Notes: generated by a model from the letters alone, not told the origin. DNA of 64,000 nt from Streptomyces sp. NRRL B-1140 (GCF_001280065.1 NZ_LGEA01000098.1:61055-125054), one strand, 5' to 3'. Positions 24,056 through 32,455 are shown, counted from the stretch's first letter. Program-made: numbers and translations.

Positions 24056-25837
24056 TCAGAGCTGTGTCGGCTGGCGCTCGGTCAGGCCGTACTTCTTCGC
24101 GATCCCGTTCCACAGGCCGGCCGCCTTGGCCTTCTCGGTGCTGGCGACGCCGCTGGCCCGGTTGCCGGCCAGGGTCTGGTTGGTGGTGCGGGCCTGGCCC
24201 TTCTTGCAGCCCTTCTTGCCGGCGGTCTGGTCGGCCCAGGCGGCGTAGTGGTTGTCGGCCGACGCGGAGGCCTGCCAGGCCTTGGTGAGGGCGGCGGTCA
24301 GCGCGGCGTTGTCGGGCAGCTTGTCGACCTCGATGCCGGAGAGCCGGGTGACGAGCCCGCTGCGCTGCTTGGCCGCGTCCCGCAGGTTCTTCGCCGCCTG
24401 GGGGAGGTTGTCGCAGCCCCTGACGTCGGCGACCGCGTTGATCACGGTGCTGCGGCTGTTGCCGCTGTCGGCGAGCAGCTTGTCCAGTTCCACCGCCTGG
24501 GCCCGGGCCGGGTCGGCCGACGGCGAGGCGGAGCCGTCCGTCGCGGGAGCGGAGGCGGCCACGGTCTTCTTGTCGCCGCTGTCGTCGTCACCGCCGCCTC
24601 CACCACCGGCGAGCAGCGCGCCCGCACCGACGCCGAGCACCGCGATGCCGATGCCGACCGCGGCGATGACCGGCACACGGGATCCGGTACGGCCACCGCG
24701 CGAGCCGCCTCCGGCGGGCGGGACCTGGGAGGGCTGAGGGGTGCCGCCGTACGCGGGCCGCGAGGGCGGCTGCTCGATGCGGGGCATCTGCTGGGTGGCG
24801 CCGGCCGGGCCGCCGGCACCCTGGTCACTGCGGAAGAGGCTGTCGAACTCGGCGGGCGGCTGCTTGTCCCCGCCGGGCACCGGCGGGATGTACTGCGTCG
24901 CCTCGGCGTCCGGGTGCGAGGCCGACGGCAGCGGCCCGGCTCCCGCCCGGGGCCCGGTCCCCAGGTACCGCGTCGCGTCGGGGTCCTCCCCGGACGGCGT
25001 CTCGGGCGGCAGCGCCCCGGGGGACACCGGGGGTATGTACTGGGTCGCCCCCTCGTCGCCGGCCGGTGCGACGGGCGGCAGGTACTGCGTGGCCGCGGCG
25101 GCGTCGCCCGCGACGGGCGGGATGTACCGGGTCGCGCCCTCGTCGGCGGACGCCGGCAGCGGGGCGCCGCCGGCGGGTCCCCCGTACGCCCCGGAGGCCG
25201 GTGGCAGACCGCCCCCGTACGACTGCTGCGGTGCTCCCGCACCCGGTGCGCCGTACGGCCCGCCGGCCGGCTGACCGGCACCCGGCGGGTATCCGTAGCC
25301 GGAGCCTGCCTGCGGCGACTGCGCGCCGCCGTGTCCGGCACCGTGCGCGTCGGCCCCCTGCGGAGCTCCGTAGCCGGAGCCCTCCGGGGGCAGCGGGGCG
25401 GTGCCGTACGGGGCGTGGCCGACGGCACCCGCGGGCGGCTGGGCCGTGCCGTACGGGTCGGGGTTCGCCGGTGTGCCGGCGTACGGGTTCGGGGACGGGG
25501 CCCCCTCCGGCGGGAGGGTGCCCGGGGCCTGGGCGTCCCACGCGGGCTGCTCCGGCGTGCCCCACTGCTGGGGCTGGGGCTGGGGCTGCCAGGTCCGGCC
25601 CGGCGGCGGAGGCGGGGTCTGCTGCTCCGGGCCCCACGGCTGGCCCCAGGTCTGGCCCTCCGCGGGGGCCGACGCCTGCGGCCCGCCCGCCGAGGGCGGG
25701 GCGGGGCGACGGCCGGGGGCGTCTGCGGGTCCGCCCGTCATGCCCGGCAGCAGGGGTTCGCCACCGTCGGAGGGCAGCACGATGCCTTCGCGCGCGGGGC
25801 GCGCCGAGGGCTCCTCGCCCTGTCCACTCTGCGTCAC
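24056..25837 (-). CDS. Proline-rich single-pass membrane protein with repeated ATxYIPPV motifs
   Basis: A 593-aa protein. Residues 1-380 are Pro/Gly/Ala/Gln-rich and disordered. Within them, residues 235-353 carry six motifs of the form A-T-[QR]-[YQ]-[ILM]: ATRYIPPV, ATQYLPPV, ATQYIPPV, ATRYLGTG, ATQYIPPV and ATQQMPRI. One transmembrane helix follows (about 388-410), then a Gly/Asp/Ser linker and a roughly 160-residue extracellular domain with three Cys (RGCDNLP, KKGCKKG). Orientation with a cytoplasmic Pro-rich tail is inferred from the basic residues before the helix. The function is unknown. The motifs resemble FHA-domain docking sites for phosphothreonine. ATG at 25837, AGGAGTC nearby. 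Confidence 0.8.
   Translation of the reverse strand: MTQSGQGEEPSARPAREGIVLPSDGGEPLLPGMTGGPADAPGRRPAPPSAGGPQASAPAEGQTWGQPWGPEQQTPPPPPGRTWQPQPQPQQWGTPEQPAWDAQAPGTLPPEGAPSPNPYAGTPANPDPYGTAQPPAGAVGHAPYGTAPLPPEGSGYGAPQGADAHGAGHGGAQSPQAGSGYGYPPGAGQPAGGPYGAPGAGAPQQSYGGGLPPASGAYGGPAGGAPLPASADEGATRYIPPVAGDAAAATQYLPPVAPAGDEGATQYIPPVSPGALPPETPSGEDPDATRYLGTGPRAGAGPLPSASHPDAEATQYIPPVPGGDKQPPAEFDSLFRSDQGAGGPAGATQQMPRIEQPPSRPAYGGTPQPSQVPPAGGGSRGGRTGSRVPVIAAVGIGIAVLGVGAGALLAGGGGGGDDDSGDKKTVAASAPATDGSASPSADPARAQAVELDKLLADSGNSRSTVINAVADVRGCDNLPQAAKNLRDAAKQRSGLVTRLSGIEVDKLPDNAALTAALTKAWQASASADNHYAAWADQTAGKKGCKKGQARTTNQTLAGNRASGVASTEKAKAAGLWNGIAKKYGLTERQPTQL
24779..25135 (-). repeat. DNA encoding six ATxY[IL]-type peptide repeats
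   Basis: Within the proline-rich protein, the same short peptide motif recurs at residues 235, 249, 265, 288, 313 and 347 with irregular spacing of 14-34 residues. The linkers are unrelated, so the motif itself is being conserved. Confidence 0.7.
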
Positions 25838-26037
25838 CGGGACTCCTACTTATGGGGGACCTTGTGAATCGTCGGCTCACGCTACCGGGTCCCCAGAGCC
25901 CCGTGCCACGCAGCACAGAGCCCGACCGCATGCCCTGTGAGCGCGGTAACACCGGCGGGCCGCGGCGCGTTGCCCCTGTCACCTCCCCCGCACGCCGCAG
26001 CCGTTCCCGCACGTTCACGCATCCGCAGACCCTGTGT

Positions 26038-27423
26038 TCACGCAGCCGCCTGCAGGTCGAGCCGCGCCCCGAACTCCCTCACCACCGCCTCGTCCCGGTA
26101 CGGCTCCAGCCGCTGCTGGAAGTCCTCCAGGTACTCGGCGCCCCGGTTGGACCGCAGCCCCTCCAGCAGTTCCACGGCCTTCATGCCCGTGTTGCAGGCC
26201 TCCTCGATCTCGCGCTGCTGCACCTGGGCCGTGGCCAACAGCACATATCCGATGGCCCGGCGGCGCGCCCGCGTCTCGGGATGCCCGGCCAGCGACTCCT
26301 GCGCGCACCGCGCCGCCGCCTCGGCCTGCCCGAGGTCCCGGTGGCAGTGGGCCAATTCGTCGGCCAGATAGGCCTCGTCGAAGTGCGCGATCCACACCGG
26401 GTCGTCCCCGGCGGCCGGGTCGGCCGCCTCCAGGGCGCTCACGGCGCGCCCCGCCGCGGACTGGGCGGCGCGCACGTCGCCCATGAGGGCGTGCCCGCGC
26501 GCCTCCGCCGCCAGGAACATCGACTCCGCCCGCGGCGACACGCGTCCCCGCGCCCCCTCCTGCGCCGCCCGCGCCAACTGCGAGATCTCCCGCGGGTTTC
26601 CGAGCTGCGCGGCGAGATGGCTCATGGAGGCCGCGAGGACGTACCCGCCGTAACCGCGGTCCCCGGCGGCCTGCGCCAGCCGCAGCGCCTGGATGTAGTA
26701 GCGCTGCGCCAGACCGGGCTGGCCCGTGTCGACGGCCATGTACCCGGCGAGCTCCGTCAGCCGGGCCACCGCGGCGAACAGGTCCCGCCCGACCGCTTCC
26801 CGGTACGACCCCGCCAGCAGCCCCGAGACGACGCTGTTGAGGTAGTGCACGACGACCGGCCGCACATGCCCGCTGCCGTACTGGTGGTCGAGCTCCACCA
26901 GCGCCTGCGTCATGGCCTGCACGGCCTGCACGTCGGACTGCCCCACCCGCGGCCCCGCCGAGCGCGACACCTGCGCGTCGGGTGCGGAGATCAGCCAGTC
27001 CCGGCTGGGCTCGACCAGCGCGGACGCGGCGACGGAGGAGCCGGACAGGAAGTCCCGCCGCCCCACGTCACTGCGCCACAGCTCGCAGACCTGCTCGATG
27101 GCCCCCAGTACCGTCGGCGAGAACTGCAGGCCCACGCCCGAGGCGAGGTTCTTGCCGTTGGCCATGCCGATCTCGTCGATCGTGACCGTACGGCCGAGTT
27201 TGCGGCCCAGGGCCTCGGCGATGATCGCCGGTGCCCGGCCCCGTGGCTGCTGTCCGCGCAGCCAGCGCGCCACCGACGTCTTGTCGTAGCGCAGGTCGAG
27301 GCCGTGCTCGGCACCGCACATGTTGACCCGGCGGGCCAGGCCCGCGTTGGAGCATCCGGCTTCCTGGATGAGCGCCTGGAGCCGTTCGTTCGGCTGCCGG
27401 GCGACGAGCGGCCTTGCGGCCAT
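26038..27423 (-). CDS. NsdA-like regulator with N-terminal HTH-like and TPR regions
   Basis: A 461-aa protein resembling the NsdA/NsdB group of Streptomyces regulators that affect differentiation and antibiotic production. Residues 1-75 (NERLQALIQEAGCSNAGLARRVN, YDKTSVARWLRG) look like an XRE-type DNA-binding region. Residues about 190-450 are tetratricopeptide-like helices (AQRYYIQALRLAQAAGD, QSAAGRAVSALEAAD). Between them is a twin-arginine-like patch (GRRDFLSGSSVAASALVEP) that is internal and so not a normal export signal. AGGGGG seven bases before the ATG at 27423 sets the start. Divergent from the next gene. Confidence 0.82.
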   Translation of the reverse strand: MAARPLVARQPNERLQALIQEAGCSNAGLARRVNMCGAEHGLDLRYDKTSVARWLRGQQPRGRAPAIIAEALGRKLGRTVTIDEIGMANGKNLASGVGLQFSPTVLGAIEQVCELWRSDVGRRDFLSGSSVAASALVEPSRDWLISAPDAQVSRSAGPRVGQSDVQAVQAMTQALVELDHQYGSGHVRPVVVHYLNSVVSGLLAGSYREAVGRDLFAAVARLTELAGYMAVDTGQPGLAQRYYIQALRLAQAAGDRGYGGYVLAASMSHLAAQLGNPREISQLARAAQEGARGRVSPRAESMFLAAEARGHALMGDVRAAQSAAGRAVSALEAADPAAGDDPVWIAHFDEAYLADELAHCHRDLGQAEAAARCAQESLAGHPETRARRRAIGYVLLATAQVQQREIEEACNTGMKAVELLEGLRSNRGAEYLEDFQQRLEPYRDEAVVREFGARLDLQAAA

Positions 27424-27713
27424 GGCGTACCCCCTGTGGCTGCGGTGCCTGCCCACGCACCGAGTTGACGTGTCTTCCGCGGCCGAGCCCCTCACGTCCC
27501 AGCGAAAAGATCCGGCCGTGAAGATCAATGCCCCGCCCAACAGGTGAAAATGCGAGGCATGTGAGGATTGCCGGGTAACGGCTGTTGCCGACCCCACACC
27601 TGGCTACCCAGCTCCGGCCACCGTTCCTCCTGCGCGCCCCCGCACATGCACCCATGCGCCCCGGGAACAGGGGCGATGCTCTCCCCCGCGCACGGGGGCA
27701 GGCGTAACCCCTG

Positions 27714-28391
27714 GTGACGACCAGAGTTGTGTTCATCGTGGAAGAGACGATCGCCGGCGCCCAGGCCGCTCAGATCCCGAAGCAGCGCGGGGAATCGCTG
27801 CTGGAGACCGCTGTTCGCTACGCCGAGGAGCGCCACTGGGACGTGTTCCCCGGCACCTGGCTGGAAGCCGTCGACGGCAGCCAGCGCTGCTCGTGCGGTG
27901 ACACGGCGTGTCCGGCGCCCGGGTCGCACCCGGCGCGTCCGGACTGGGCGACGCAGGCGACGGGCAGTGCGACGGTCGCCCGGCGGATGTGGCAGAAGCA
28001 GCCGACCGCGTCGATCCTGCTGCCGACGGGGCGGACCTTCGACGCGATCTCCGTGCCGGAGACGGCCGGGTTCCTCGCGCTCGCGCGGATGGAGCGGATG
28101 GAGCTGACGCTCGGGCCGGTGACGCTCACGCCGGACCGCCGGATGGAGTTCTTCGTGCTGCCGGGGGCCGGGGTGAAGGTCCCCGATCTGGTGCGGAAGC
28201 TGGGGTGGTCGGTGCCGTCGCTGGATCTGACCGTGCTGGGTGAGGGGGCGTACGTTGCCGCGCCGCCCACGCGGTTCGGGTCCCGGGGAGCCGTGCAGTG
28301 GGCCTGCCGGCCGACTCCGGCCAATCGGTGGCTGCCGGATGCGGAGGAGCTGATCTCGCCGTTGGCGTATGCGTGCGGCCGGGATCGTTAG
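27714..28391 (+). CDS. Degenerate bifunctional primase/polymerase-like protein
   Basis: A 225-aa protein similar to the N-terminal Prim-Pol domain of actinomycete proteins annotated as bifunctional DNA primase/polymerase. The segment RHWDVFPGTWL is followed by a Cys/His cluster (CSCGDTACPAPGSH) and AVQWACRPTPANRWLPDAEEL. The catalytic Asp-x-Asp expected in active Prim-Pol is missing (FDAISVPE in its place), so enzymatic activity is doubtful. The true start may be GTG 27738 (MEETIAGAQAAQIPKQR); GTG 27714 has the better purine-rich leader. Divergent from the NsdA-like gene. Confidence 0.7.
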   Translation: MTTRVVFIVEETIAGAQAAQIPKQRGESLLETAVRYAEERHWDVFPGTWLEAVDGSQRCSCGDTACPAPGSHPARPDWATQATGSATVARRMWQKQPTASILLPTGRTFDAISVPETAGFLALARMERMELTLGPVTLTPDRRMEFFVLPGAGVKVPDLVRKLGWSVPSLDLTVLGEGAYVAAPPTRFGSRGAVQWACRPTPANRWLPDAEELISPLAYACGRDR

Positions 28392-28443
28392 GACCGCCCG
28401 TTTTTCTGCCTGCTTCGTCATCGGCGGCGGCTGCGCGTTGTTC

Positions 28444-28473
28444 GTGGCTTGTCGCGCGGTTCCCCGCGCCCCT
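28444..28473 (-). repeat. Dispersed intergenic repeat, copy 3
   Basis: Read on the minus strand, this copy contains AGGGGCGCGGGGAACCGCGC, one base different from the core of copy 1, and lies about 30 bp before the ABC ATPase gene. Confidence 0.75.
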
Positions 28474-28502
28474 GAGGCACCACCGAAACCGTAGGGTGCA
28501 CG

Positions 28503-29294
28503 GTGACGGAGGGAGGCGCGGTGGGGACCAGCGCTGTGCGTGTGCGGGGGCTCTGGAAGCGGTTCGGGGAGCAGGTCGCTGTTGCCGGGGTCGATCTCGA
28601 CCTGCCCGCGGGCAAGTTCATCGGGCTCGTCGGGCCGAACGGGGCCGGGAAGACCACCACCTTGTCGATGGTGACCGGGCTGCTCGGGCCCGACCACGGG
28701 ACCGTCGAGGTGGTCGGGCACGACGTGTGGCGGGACCCCGTCGAGGTGAAGGCCCGGATCGGGGTGCTGCCGGAGGGGCTGCGGCTGTTCGAGCGGCTGT
28801 CGGGACGCGAACTGCTGTCGTACACCGGCCGGTTGCGCGGGCTGCCCGGTGCCGAGGTCGACAAGCGGGCCACGCAACTCCTCGACGTCCTCGACCTGGC
28901 CGGGGCCCAGCACAAACTGGTCGTCGACTACTCGACCGGCATGCGCAAGAAGATCGGACTCGCCGCCGCTCTCCTCCACAACCCGGAAGTGCTCTTCCTG
29001 GACGAGCCGTTCGAGGGCGTCGACCCGGTCTCCGCGCAGACCATCCGGGGCGTCCTGGAGCGGTACACGGCCTCGGGCGCCACGGTCGTCTTCTCGTCCC
29101 ACGTCATGGAGCTCGTCGAGTCGCTGTGCGACTGGGTCGCCGTGATGGCCGCCGGACGGATCCGCGCCACCGGCACCCTCGCCGAGGTGCGCGGCGACGC
29201 GCCCTCGCTGCAGCGGGCGTTCCTCGAACTCGTCGGCGCCCAGGGCCGGGACGCCGGGTCCGACCTCGACTGGCTGGGCGGTGGCTCGCGGTGA
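28503..29294 (+). CDS. ABC transporter ATP-binding protein
   Basis: A 263-aa ATPase: Walker A GPNGAGKTTT (residues 45-54), signature YSTGMRKKIGLA (atypical TGM in place of SGG), Walker B VLFLDEPFEGVD, and an H-loop His in FSSHVMELV. The diverged signature and single adjacent permease are typical of ABC-2 style exporters. The GTG start follows GGTGCACG weakly. Its stop overlaps the next gene's GTG by 4 nt (GTGA). Confidence 0.92.
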   Translation: MTEGGAVGTSAVRVRGLWKRFGEQVAVAGVDLDLPAGKFIGLVGPNGAGKTTTLSMVTGLLGPDHGTVEVVGHDVWRDPVEVKARIGVLPEGLRLFERLSGRELLSYTGRLRGLPGAEVDKRATQLLDVLDLAGAQHKLVVDYSTGMRKKIGLAAALLHNPEVLFLDEPFEGVDPVSAQTIRGVLERYTASGATVVFSSHVMELVESLCDWVAVMAAGRIRATGTLAEVRGDAPSLQRAFLELVGAQGRDAGSDLDWLGGGSR

Positions 29295-30883
29295 GCACCC
29301 CCGCGATCACCCCCGTCTTCGTCCGGCTGAAGCTGTCGCTGCTGCGCAACGGACTGCGGCAGTCCGGCGGCCGCAAGGCCGCCTACATCACGTCCGCGGT
29401 CTTCGCTCTGCTCTTCGCCGCGCTCCAGCTGATCGGCCTGATCGCGCTGCGCGGGCACGCGCACGCCGAGTCGGTGGTGATTCTGGCGGTGGCGGTACTG
29501 GGCCTCGGGTGGGCGGTGATGCCGCTGTTCTTCCCCAGCGGCGACGAGACGCTCGATCCGACCCGGCTGGTGATGCTGCCGCTGCGCCCCCGGCCGCTGG
29601 TAGGGGCGCTGCTGACGGCTTCGCTGGTGGGCATCGGGCCGTTGTTCACGCTGTGCCTGCTGGCCGGTTCCGTGATCGCGGTGGCGCGGGGCGGGGCCGC
29701 GTTCGTGGTGGGTGTGGTCGCCGTCGTGCCGGCGCTGCTGGTGTGCGTGGCCCTCGCGCGGGCCGTCGCCGCCGCCAACGTCCGGCTGCTGACCAGCCGC
29801 AAGGGACGGGACCTCGCGGTGCTCAGCGGGATCGTCATCGCGATCGGGGCGCAGGTCGTCAACTTCGGCGCGCAGCGGCTCGGGGCGTCGGGGCTGGGCG
29901 AACTCGACCCGGTGGCTGAGGTGCTGCGGTGGGTGCCGCCGGCGTCGGCGATCGGGGCCGTGCACGCGGTCAGCGAGGGGTCCTACGGTCTCGCGCTCGC
30001 GCAACTGGCGCTGACCGCCGGTGCGCTGGTGGCGCTGCTCGCGCTCTGGTCGCGGCATCTGACGCGACTGATGACCTCGCCCGACGGTTCGACGCTGCCG
30101 GGCGCCGGGGCGGCCGCGCGGAAGCGGACGTCGACCGGGCTGGGGCGGCTGCTGCCCCCGGGCCGCACCGGCACGGTCATGGAGCGCAGCCTGCGGTACG
30201 TGTGGCGCGACCCGAAGACCAAGGCGGCCTGGGTGACATCGCTGGCCATCGGGCTGATCGTGCCGGTGTTCAACGCCTGGCAGGGCACCGGGTCGGTGTA
30301 CTTCGCGTGCTTCGCCGCCGGGATGCTCGGCATCCAGATGTACAACCAGTTCGGGCAGGACACCTCCGCGTTCTGGATGGTCGCGATGACGATCTCCTCG
30401 TCCCGGGACGCCTACGTCGAGCTGCGCGCCCGGGCGTACGCCCTGCTGCTGATCACCCTGCCCTACGCCACGCTGGTCACCGTGGTGACGACCGCCATGC
30501 TCGGCGACTGGCATCGGCTGCCCGAGGCGCTGGGGCTGTCCTTCGCGCTGCTCGGCGCGATGCTCGCGACCGGGGCGTGGACGTCCGCCCGCTTCCCCTA
30601 CTCCATTCCGCAGGAGGGCTACAAGAACGTCGCCCCCGGGCAGACCGGGCTCGCCTGGATCTCCATCTTCGGCGGCATGGTGGCGGCCGCCCTGCTGTGC
30701 GCGCCGGTCATCGCGCTCACGATCTGGCTGAACGTGAGCGCCGACGGCGGCGACTGGGCGTGGCTGCTGCTGCCGGTGGGCACGGCGTACGGGGCGGCGC
30801 TCACGGCGGCGGGGCTGAAACTGGCCGCGCCACGGACGGCCCGGCGACTGCCGGAGATCCTGGCGGCGGTCAGCAAGGGGTGA
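29291..30883 (+). CDS. ABC transporter permease, about 12 TM
   Basis: A 530-aa integral membrane protein with roughly 12 hydrophobic helices, partner of the preceding ATPase. It resembles large transporter permeases of the SCO-type export systems (PSGDETLDPTRLVMLPLRPR near residue 80). Substrate unknown. The GTG at 29291 overlaps the ATPase stop. A possible hairpin-rich stretch follows its stop before the convergent hydrolase gene. Confidence 0.88.
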   Translation: MSTPAITPVFVRLKLSLLRNGLRQSGGRKAAYITSAVFALLFAALQLIGLIALRGHAHAESVVILAVAVLGLGWAVMPLFFPSGDETLDPTRLVMLPLRPRPLVGALLTASLVGIGPLFTLCLLAGSVIAVARGGAAFVVGVVAVVPALLVCVALARAVAAANVRLLTSRKGRDLAVLSGIVIAIGAQVVNFGAQRLGASGLGELDPVAEVLRWVPPASAIGAVHAVSEGSYGLALAQLALTAGALVALLALWSRHLTRLMTSPDGSTLPGAGAAARKRTSTGLGRLLPPGRTGTVMERSLRYVWRDPKTKAAWVTSLAIGLIVPVFNAWQGTGSVYFACFAAGMLGIQMYNQFGQDTSAFWMVAMTISSSRDAYVELRARAYALLLITLPYATLVTVVTTAMLGDWHRLPEALGLSFALLGAMLATGAWTSARFPYSIPQEGYKNVAPGQTGLAWISIFGGMVAAALLCAPVIALTIWLNVSADGGDWAWLLLPVGTAYGAALTAAGLKLAAPRTARRLPEILAAVSKG

Positions 30884-30946
30884 GGCGCCCCCGTCCTCGG
30901 CGGCGTCCCGGTGCGGCCGCACGGGCCTGCACCGGAAGGCGCCCCC

Positions 30947-31855
30947 TCAGTGCTCGCCCAGCGAGTCCAGGAACGGCTCGATGGCGGCGCGCCAGGCCTC
31001 CGGCTGGTCGTAGTGCACCAGGTGGCCGGCGTCCGCCACTTCCGCGTACTGGCCGCGGGGCAGGACCCGGACCATCTCCTGGGCCTCGGCGCGGCCCAGC
31101 TCGCCGTCCAGACCGCGCACGACCAGGGCGGGGCAGCGGACCTGGGCCAGCTCCTCCCAGTGCGCGTCGTACACCCACGTCTCACGGGAGCGGAGCATCT
31201 GCTCCGGTTCGAAGACCGGGCGCCAGCCGTCCGGGGACTCGGCCATCACCTCGGCGTAGAACTCGCCACGGGCCGGATTGGGCCGCTCCACCCAGGGGTC
31301 GTCCTCGCCGAAGAACCTGCGGACGTCGGCGAGCGTGGCGAAGGGCAGCGGCCACGACTCGAACCACTGGCCCCACTCGCGCTGCGAGGCGGCTCCGAGC
31401 GCGGACGCCCGCATGTCGCAGATGACCAGCCCGCGGACCAGGTCGGGACGCTTGGCGGCGAGCTGCCAGGCGGTCAGCGCGCCCATGGCGTGGCCGATGA
31501 GGACGACCGGGGCGAGGCCGAGCTGCTCCAGGGCGGCCTCGGCGTCGTCGACGTAGGCGTCACGGGTGAAGGCGCCCTGCGGGGGTTTGTCGCTGCGGCC
31601 GTGGCCGCGCTGGTCGAGGGCGACCGCGCGGTAGCGCGCGGACAGCCAGCGGGCGGTGGACGCCCAGTGCGAGGCGCGGCCCATGAGGCCGTGCAGTAAC
31701 AGCACGCCGGGCGAGCCCTCCGGCGCGGTGTGCCCGTCGTGCGCCCCCTGTCCGTCCCGCACGTCCCGCGCCGGGTCGGTCTTGGGCGGGTCGCCGAACT
31801 CCCAGGCCGCCAGGCGTACGCCGCCCGTCCCGGTCACGTCGATGCGTCGCGCCAT
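30947..31855 (-). CDS. Alpha/beta hydrolase-fold protein lacking the nucleophile
   Basis: A 302-aa protein of the epoxide-hydrolase/haloperoxidase-like branch: oxyanion LLLHGLMG (residues 52-59), DQRGHGRSDKP, elbow GHAMG (121-125), Asp250 and His278 (DAGHLVHYDQP). The nucleophile position is Ala123 (codon GCC at 31489-31487) instead of Ser or Asp, so classical hydrolysis is not expected. Residues 22-48 are an extra charged insertion. Leu53 is encoded by TTA (31699-31697), the codon read by bldA tRNA and the only in-frame TTA I found. The start at 31855 follows GGGGGG. A LexA-like palindrome lies about 145 bp upstream. Confidence 0.88.
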   Translation of the reverse strand: MARRIDVTGTGGVRLAAWEFGDPPKTDPARDVRDGQGAHDGHTAPEGSPGVLLLHGLMGRASHWASTARWLSARYRAVALDQRGHGRSDKPPQGAFTRDAYVDDAEAALEQLGLAPVVLIGHAMGALTAWQLAAKRPDLVRGLVICDMRASALGAASQREWGQWFESWPLPFATLADVRRFFGEDDPWVERPNPARGEFYAEVMAESPDGWRPVFEPEQMLRSRETWVYDAHWEELAQVRCPALVVRGLDGELGRAEAQEMVRVLPRGQYAEVADAGHLVHYDQPEAWRAAIEPFLDSLGEH

Positions 31856-31994
31856 GTCTGGCACCCCCCAAGCTTCGCGCGGACCGCGGCTTCCTCGAGC
31901 CGGCCGGTCCTGTGAACCGTGTTCTGCCTGCTGTGCCTTCTGCCGTGCTGCCTGCCGTACCCGTCGGTGCAAGTGTGCCGTGCGCCGCCCGCAG

Positions 31995-32014
31995 ACTATC
32001 GAATGCGCATTCGA
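31995..32014 (-). promoter_or_regulatory. LexA-like palindrome over a candidate promoter
   Basis: TCGAATGCGCATTCGA (31999-32014) is a perfect 16-bp palindrome close to the actinobacterial SOS box TCGAAC-N4-GTTCGA, differing by one symmetric change. On the minus strand it abuts a possible -10 box GATAGT (complement at 31995-32000), so it would lie in the spacer of a promoter for the hydrolase gene. Confidence 0.5.
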
Positions 32015-32073
32015 GGATGAGGTTCTCGCGGGCAACACCCCTCGTTCGAGTGACCACCCTCGGGGATTGATCG

Positions 32074-32208
32074 CCGCTGTCGAGGGGAGATCTTCAGCGG
32101 GAGGCGGACCGCTCGGGGAAACCGGTCCGCGGGGGATGACCCTGAGAGCTCGGGGCTCCGGGTCAGCACAGGGGAGGACAGGCCCCGGCGCCGCACGGCG
32201 CCGGGGCC
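32074..32208 (+). ncRNA. Candidate structured RNA with four hairpins
   Basis: Stems in order: CCGCTG/CAGCGG (32074-32100), GCGGACCG/CGGTCCGC (32104-32130), TGACCC/GGGTCA with inner GAGC/GCTC (32137-32165), and the terminator-like GGCCCCGGCGCC/GGCGCCGGGGCC with a 4-nt loop (32181-32208). Loops carry purine-rich GAGGGGAGA and CTCGGGGAAAC. It matches no riboswitch class I know. Strand is assumed plus because the strongest hairpin is then at the 3' end; a minus-strand leader for the hydrolase gene is the alternative. Confidence 0.4.
32181..32208. terminator. Strong GC hairpin, 12-bp stem
   Basis: GGCCCCGGCGCC and GGCGCCGGGGCC are perfectly complementary around GCAC. No T-run on either side, as often in Streptomyces. 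It could end a plus-strand small RNA or the minus-strand dmdR1 transcript. Confidence 0.6.
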
Positions 32209-32455
32209 CTCCGCGTCCTCACGGCACATCCTCCCGCCCCCTCCCCGGCCGGGCGGCATCGTCGTCGAGCCGCGGCCAAGAGCCCTCAGGTCATATGCCT
32301 CACGCGACAGCGTCGCACGGGAAGCGGGCGAGCGCTGCGATTCGGCGGACTGGACGCCGGATTCGGTCCGGATCACGCCAAGAGCCCACCACCGCCACAA
32401 CAGACGCCCCCACACATCGAGTTGGCGACTGCCCCCGGCGCGACGGGCGATCGGC

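Larger units (their letters stand above)
31856..32455. other. Long intergenic region, 600 bp, with palindrome and structured RNA candidate
   Basis: No convincing ORF. It contains a perfect 16-bp palindrome (31999-32014) and, at 32074-32208, four consecutive hairpins ending in a perfect 12-bp stem. The remaining 250 bp up to the iron-regulator stop show nothing I can name. Confidence 0.55.

Noticed and set aside
27714..28391. Horizontal transfer or plasmid origin because of primase similarity
   Set aside because: GC content and neighbours are ordinary chromosomal; similar solitary genes are common in streptomycete cores.
32074..32208. Riboswitch of a known class (c-di-AMP, TPP, cobalamin, SAM-IV, glycine)
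   Set aside because: Short matches such as CCTGAGAG and GCGGGGGA occur, but the conserved cores of these classes are not present together, and no suitable gene follows.
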